Origin: JABJMC01 sp964473745
GTDB taxonomy: Bacteria > Patescibacteriota > Gracilibacteria > UBA1369 > UBA12473
Reading direction: 5' to 3'
Length of the DNA: 27,630 bases
NCBI GenBank assembly: GCA_964473745.1
Contig: CAYYQE010000019.1
Span: 1 to 27,630, forward strand
This document shows, piece by piece, positions 25,106-27,630 of the stretch (its first letter is position 1; each line of letters starts with the position of its first letter). The notes under the pieces are model-generated. The model was given only the letters and a program-made list of their open reading frames with translations, made no database searches and was not told the origin of the DNA. The position numbers were made by a program, and so were the translations under genes.

Positions 25106-25924
25106 ATGTCAAAATATAATGGCGTAGAACGCCGTGCCGTCCCTCGAGAAGGCGAAATAACTACTGACCAAATGCAAGGCGCATTTGAGCGTGCCCTAAG
25201 AGAAGCTAGTTTTACTGAAGGCGATGATATGCGAGATCAACTTAGAGAAGTTTTCGCCAGAGCAATGACATCAGGTGAACCAGAGGCAGCAACCGAGGCT
25301 CCATCTGATGCTACCGACGTGCATTCGGAAGCAGTTGATCCCACCGAAAAACGCGAATTAACCCCAGAAGTCCAAGAACAACTGCTTGCCACACTTCAAG
25401 CTCGTTTTGACGCTAATCAAAAAAAACATAAGGGAATTGAATGGACTGACGTACAAAGATCACTCGAAGCTGATCCAGAAAAACTATGGAGTTTGCAACA
25501 AATGGAAGAGGCAGGACACGCTCCCGACGTTTACATGGAAAATGATGACTCATTTTACTTTGGCACGTGTAGCGTAGAATCTCCAGAAAGTGCAAGAAAC
25601 ATTGTATATGACGCCGAGGCAGAAGCTTGGTTAGCTAAAAACTATCCACAAGAAATATGCAATGGTAATGCCGTAGACATCGCAACCGCAATGGGTATTG
25701 ACCTTATGGATGAACCACAATATCGACACCTTCAAACATTAGGCAAATTCGATGCGACAACATGGAGCTGGCTCAAAACTCTTGACGAAATAAGAAAACG
25801 TGGTGTTGCGCTCTGCGGTTTTCGTCGTGGGGAGCGCGTGTACGTGGATCGGGACCTTGCTTACCGCCATCGTCACCATAGGGCGTTCCGCGGCTCGCTA
25901 AGGGTCTCTAAACTTAAACCTTAA
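25106..25924 (+). CDS. DGR-diversified target protein, DUF4256-like
   Basis: 272 residues. An acidic, disordered-looking N-terminus (1-85) precedes a folded domain (about 86-268). That domain resembles, from memory, the DUF4256 family: TLQARFDANQKKHKGIEW, PEKLWSLQQMEEAGHAPDV, CSVESPESARNIVYD, AVDIATAMGIDLMDEPQY and FDATTWSWLKTLDEIR. The C-terminus, from RKRGVALCGFRR to RAFRGSLRV, is the variable repeat (residues 232-267). Fifteen residues there differ from what the template encodes: 234, 237, 239, 241, 242, 244, 246, 248, 249, 250, 251, 253, 254, 256 and 258. There is no signal peptide or membrane helix. The function of DUF4256 is unknown; the sequence supports a diversified binding surface, but the ligand cannot be inferred. 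It has its own promoter, and a terminator follows. Confidence 0.85.
   Translation: MSKYNGVERRAVPREGEITTDQMQGAFERALREASFTEGDDMRDQLREVFARAMTSGEPEAATEAPSDATDVHSEAVDPTEKRELTPEVQEQLLATLQARFDANQKKHKGIEWTDVQRSLEADPEKLWSLQQMEEAGHAPDVYMENDDSFYFGTCSVESPESARNIVYDAEAEAWLAKNYPQEICNGNAVDIATAMGIDLMDEPQYRHLQTLGKFDATTWSWLKTLDEIRKRGVALCGFRRGERVYVDRDLAYRHRHHRAFRGSLRVSKLKP
25798..25904 (+). repeat. DGR variable repeat (VR)
   Basis: 107 bases align without gaps to 26214-26320 (constant offset 416). In the core I count 22 differences, and all 22 are at positions where the template has A (changed to G, T or C). No core difference falls at a template C, G or T. The 3' end, GGGCGTTCCGCGGCTCGC, is invariant and GC-rich, as expected for an initiation-of-mutagenic-homing (IMH) site. 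Just after it comes the only non-A difference: C in the template, T here at 25899 (Pro to Leu265). Confidence 0.96.
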
Positions 25925-25953
25925 TCTTTATTCTTTCTTAATTTTTATCTTTT

Positions 25954-25990
25954 AAGACCGCCGTAAGGCGGTCTTTCCTTTTTATTTTTT
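25954..25990 (+). terminator. Rho-independent terminator, or DGR target-recognition hairpin
   Basis: A 9-base perfect stem AAGACCGCC / GGCGGTCTT with loop GTAA (25954-25975) is followed by a T-rich tract to 25990, 30 bases after the target stop. It is a textbook terminator. In the Bordetella phage DGR a GC-rich hairpin/cruciform just downstream of VR is also needed for homing, so this element may serve both roles (inference; its distance of 50 bases from VR is larger). Confidence 0.75.
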
Positions 25991-26009
25991 GTGGGTACAA
26001 TCGTAGGTG

Positions 26010-26186
26010 ACGGCGAGAAGTCACTTGTCTAGGAACAAGCTGCCGTAAAATGCTCTTTTACATTCGTAGACTTTGGATGAAAAAAGAAGTCTCAAAAGAA
26101 CATAAAAGGTTTATAGACCCTTAGGTTAGAGTGAAACTTAGCTCTTTCTTGAGCTGAAAAACACGAATGTGGTTGCGACTACATTC
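26010..26186 (+). ncRNA. Structured 5' region of the DGR template RNA
   Basis: A dense series of perfect stems precedes the template repeat: ACGGC/GCCGT (26010-26014, 26042-26046) enclosing CTTGT/ACAAG (26024-26039); GTAAAA/TTTTAC (26045-26061, partly competing with the first); AGACTT/AAGTCT (26068-26092); AGCTC/GAGCT (26140-26155); and GAATGT/ACATTC (26165-26186). It has no credible open frame. A TACAAT box at 25996-26001 could start this RNA, without a clear -35. In known DGRs, RNA flanking the template is needed for reverse transcription, so this is a plausible functional part of the retroelement RNA. Confidence 0.55.
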
Positions 26187-26213
26187 AAAACAGGATAGGT
26201 TTCATCAACAAGC

Positions 26214-26320
26214 ACGTGGTAATGCGCTCTACGGTAATCGTAATGAGGAGAACGTGAACGTGAATCAGAACAATGCTAACAACCATAATCACAATAGGGC
26301 GTTCCGCGGCTCGCCAAGAG
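26214..26320 (+). repeat. DGR template repeat (TR)
   Basis: The unmutated donor for the variable repeat at 25798-25904. Read in the frame of the target gene it encodes RGNALYGNRNEENVNV followed by QNNANNHNHNRAFRGSP. It has 12 Asn codons, all AAC or AAT. Such AAY codons maximise the amino acids reachable by adenine mutagenesis and avoid stops, which is the hallmark of DGR templates. The 71-residue open frame crossing it in another frame is not a gene. Confidence 0.96.
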
Positions 26321-26919
26321 AAAATCGCCATCTTTTCGCCATGTGGTCATTCGTTTCTACAAATTGTTTATACAGTTCATAACTTTTATTGATGATGGGC
26401 AATGATTTCATAGACTTGGAGTTAGGAAATATTTGGAAGGCATGGGCGGATTTTCGTAAAGGAAAACGTGTAACGGATGAACTCCACACCTTCCAGTATT
26501 ATTTGGAGAAGAATTTGTTGGAGCTTCATAAGGATTTGAACAACGGGACTTATCAACACGGAGTTTATAAATGTTTCATCGTGTGTGACAATAAAAGACG
26601 GGAGATTTCGGTGGCACCTATTCGTGATCGGGTGGTCCACCGGCTCCTCTACGATTACCTCGTCCCGATTTGGGACAAGACGTTCATTTATGACGCGTGG
26701 TCTTGTCGGAAAGGGAAAGGGTTGCTTGGGGCGATTGAAAGAACTCAATTTTTCTTGCAAAAACATCCACATTCCTTTATCTGGAAAGCAGATATTAAAA
26801 AGTTCTTTGATAACGTAAATCATCAAAAACTGCTCGAAATCCTTTCGTTCCGCATTAAAGACAGCCGCGCCTTGAACCTGCTCCGAGAAGTTATCAACAG
26901 TTACGCCATTGACAGAAGC

Positions 26920-26928
26920 GGGGGGGGG
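26920..26928 (+). other. G9 run at the first RT frameshift
   Basis: Nine consecutive G. In the zero frame they read GGG GGG GGG then TAT, leading to TGA at 26953. Shifting back one base gives GGG GTA TGT GGT ATA CCT ATC GGG and continues into IGNLTSQ. One missing G, or a -1 slip, restores the enzyme. Confidence 0.85.
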
Positions 26929-27247
26929 TATGTGGTATACCTATCGGGAATTTGACGAGCCAAATCTTTGCCAACATCTATCTGAATGAATTTGATCGCC
27001 TTATAAAACATAATTTGAAACCACAAGCTTATTTACGTTACGGCGATGATTTTATCATAGTCGACTCTCAAATAGACACTTTAAAATCTAAAAAACTCAC
27101 CGCCACAAAATTTCTTTCAAATAGTCTAAAACTCCAAATTCATCCCCAAAGAAATGTAATTATTAAACCTAAACAAGGATTAAAATTTCTGGGAGTAAAA
27201 ATGTGGCCCAACGGACGTTCATTATCTACTCGCAACCGCAATAGGGT

Positions 27248-27254
27248 AAAAAAC
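27248..27254 (+). other. A-AAA-AAC heptamer at the second RT frameshift
   Basis: In the incoming frame the codons are GTA AAA AAC GTC TGA, so the heptamer is in the exact X-XXY-YYZ phase needed for tandem -1 slippage. After the slip, CGT CTG AAT CTT continues the conserved C-terminus to the TAA at 27359. One missing A would give the same result. Confidence 0.8.
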
Positions 27255-27367
27255 GTCTGAATCTTCGGAATGCACCAAGCTATCACGGCCTAATCACTAA
27301 GCACGAAAACCTTCGCAAAAGAAAAGAATTCGATTGGTTAATCTGTGAACAGTTATTTTAATAAACC

Positions 27368-27622
27368 TTAAATCGCCGTATATCTCGTACTTTTTTTATT
27401 TCCATGTTTTTTTATGAGCCCCTTTTTAGCCAATCCGGACAGATAGCGTTGGGCGGTACGCTTGGAAACAGTTAATATATCTTCAACATCACTGCTGGTT
27501 AGATGGTTTATCTCCTGTAAAAAATCTAAAATTTGTATCTCTTTATCAGTTAAAATAATTTTTTTCGTCTTATGCCGCTTCAAATACATAAATGGTTTAA
27601 TTTTATCCATAACAAGTTCCAT
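27368..27622 (-). CDS. Winged-helix DNA-binding protein, possibly 5'-partial
   Basis: 84 residues from the ATG at 27622, but the frame stays open to the window edge, so this may be the C-terminal part of a longer protein. ILTDKEIQILDFLQEINHLT, SSDVEDILTVSKRTAQRYL and SGLAKKGLIKKHG form a clear winged helix-turn-helix with a recognition helix in VSKRTAQRYLSGLAKKG. A similar wHTH is found at the C-terminus of Fic-family proteins and in DeoR-like regulators, so either is possible. It is convergent with the reverse transcriptase (6-base gap), so it is probably not part of the DGR transcript. Confidence 0.65.
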   Translation of the reverse strand: MELVMDKIKPFMYLKRHKTKKIILTDKEIQILDFLQEINHLTSSDVEDILTVSKRTAQRYLSGLAKKGLIKKHGNKKSTRYTAI

Positions 27623-27630
27623 TTCTGCTA

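Larger units (their letters stand above)
26392..27361 (+). pseudogene. DGR-type reverse transcriptase, frame broken twice
   Basis: Joined across two -1 shifts, this would be about 323 residues, a normal DGR reverse transcriptase size. Frame 1 (26392-26955): REISVAPIRDRVVHRLLYDYL, then motif A with the catalytic Asp in WKADIKKFFDNVNH. Frame 2 (from about 26928 to 27260): GIPIGNLTSQIFANIYLNEFD, where the SQ-type motif separates DGR enzymes from group II intron and retron RTs. It also has motif C with YLRYGDDFIIV, then GLKFLGVKMWPNGR. Frame 3 (about 27254-27361): RLNLRNAPSYHGLITKHENL, ending CEQLF. All catalytic residues are present. Shift 1 is in a G9 run (26920-26928), shift 2 in A-AAA-AAC (27248-27254). 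Possible causes: sequencing undercalls, real decay, or programmed -1 frameshifting. Start ATG 26392 or 26395, no Shine-Dalgarno. Confidence 0.9.

Noticed and set aside
26167..26382. 71-residue open frame over the template repeat
   Set aside because: Only part of it reads the TR in the target frame, it lacks family resemblance upstream, and the repetitive Asn codons are the expected DGR template signature.
26389..27361. Group II intron or retron reverse transcriptase
   Set aside because: The IGNLTSQ motif, the lack of maturase or endonuclease domains, and the adjacent adenine-mutated VR/TR pair identify a DGR enzyme.

Overview
The window looks like a chromosomal piece of a small-genome bacterium, most likely Candidate Phyla Radiation / Patescibacteria. 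That placement is inference. It rests on moderate-to-low GC, compact packing, housekeeping genes scattered outside their usual operons, several acidic Glu/Pro-rich orphan proteins, and gene starts that mostly have a TGn-extended -10 box roughly 10-40 bases upstream but no convincing Shine-Dalgarno. UGA behaves as an ordinary stop here (for example in mnmA and rel).

Layout. 1-5249: ychF, a HisA-like barrel that has lost both catalytic aspartates, a bifunctional RelA/SpoT enzyme (minus) and mnmA. 5246-7651: an M23-peptidase protein followed by a membrane-anchored sortase. 7661-10140: three minus-strand orphan genes. 10232-21561: ligA, an orphan 581-residue protein, folC and dnaX. This block is disturbed by an apparently perfect 4743-base head-to-tail duplication (10609-15351 and 15352-20094). 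It yields two copies of the 581-residue gene, two copies of folC, and a second ligA that lacks its N-terminus and catalytic lysine. 21589-24462: two GT4 glycosyltransferases and comF (minus). 24528-24939: a promoter, a 35-base tandem repeat with nested hairpins, a candidate structured RNA, and tRNA-Val(GAC).

The most interesting system is at 25012-27361: a diversity-generating retroelement (DGR). The target gene (25106-25924) ends in a variable repeat (25798-25904). This matches a template repeat (26214-26320) in register, with 22 substitutions in the core, every one at a template adenine. The template carries 12 Asn AAY codons. A reverse transcriptase with the DGR-type IGNLTSQ motif and YGDD follows, but its frame is broken by two -1 shifts, at a G9 run and at an A-AAA-AAC heptamer. 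The target resembles the DUF4256 family (from memory, not searched), and the variable repeat covers precisely its conserved C-terminal block. A run of at least five perfect hairpins lies just 5' of the template and may be part of the retroelement RNA. No avd-like accessory gene is visible.

The DGR would diversify 15 residues of the target's C-terminus, if the reverse transcriptase is really expressed as one protein. The glycosyltransferases, sortase and M23 protein point to cell-surface biology, but nothing in the sequence ties them directly to the DGR target.
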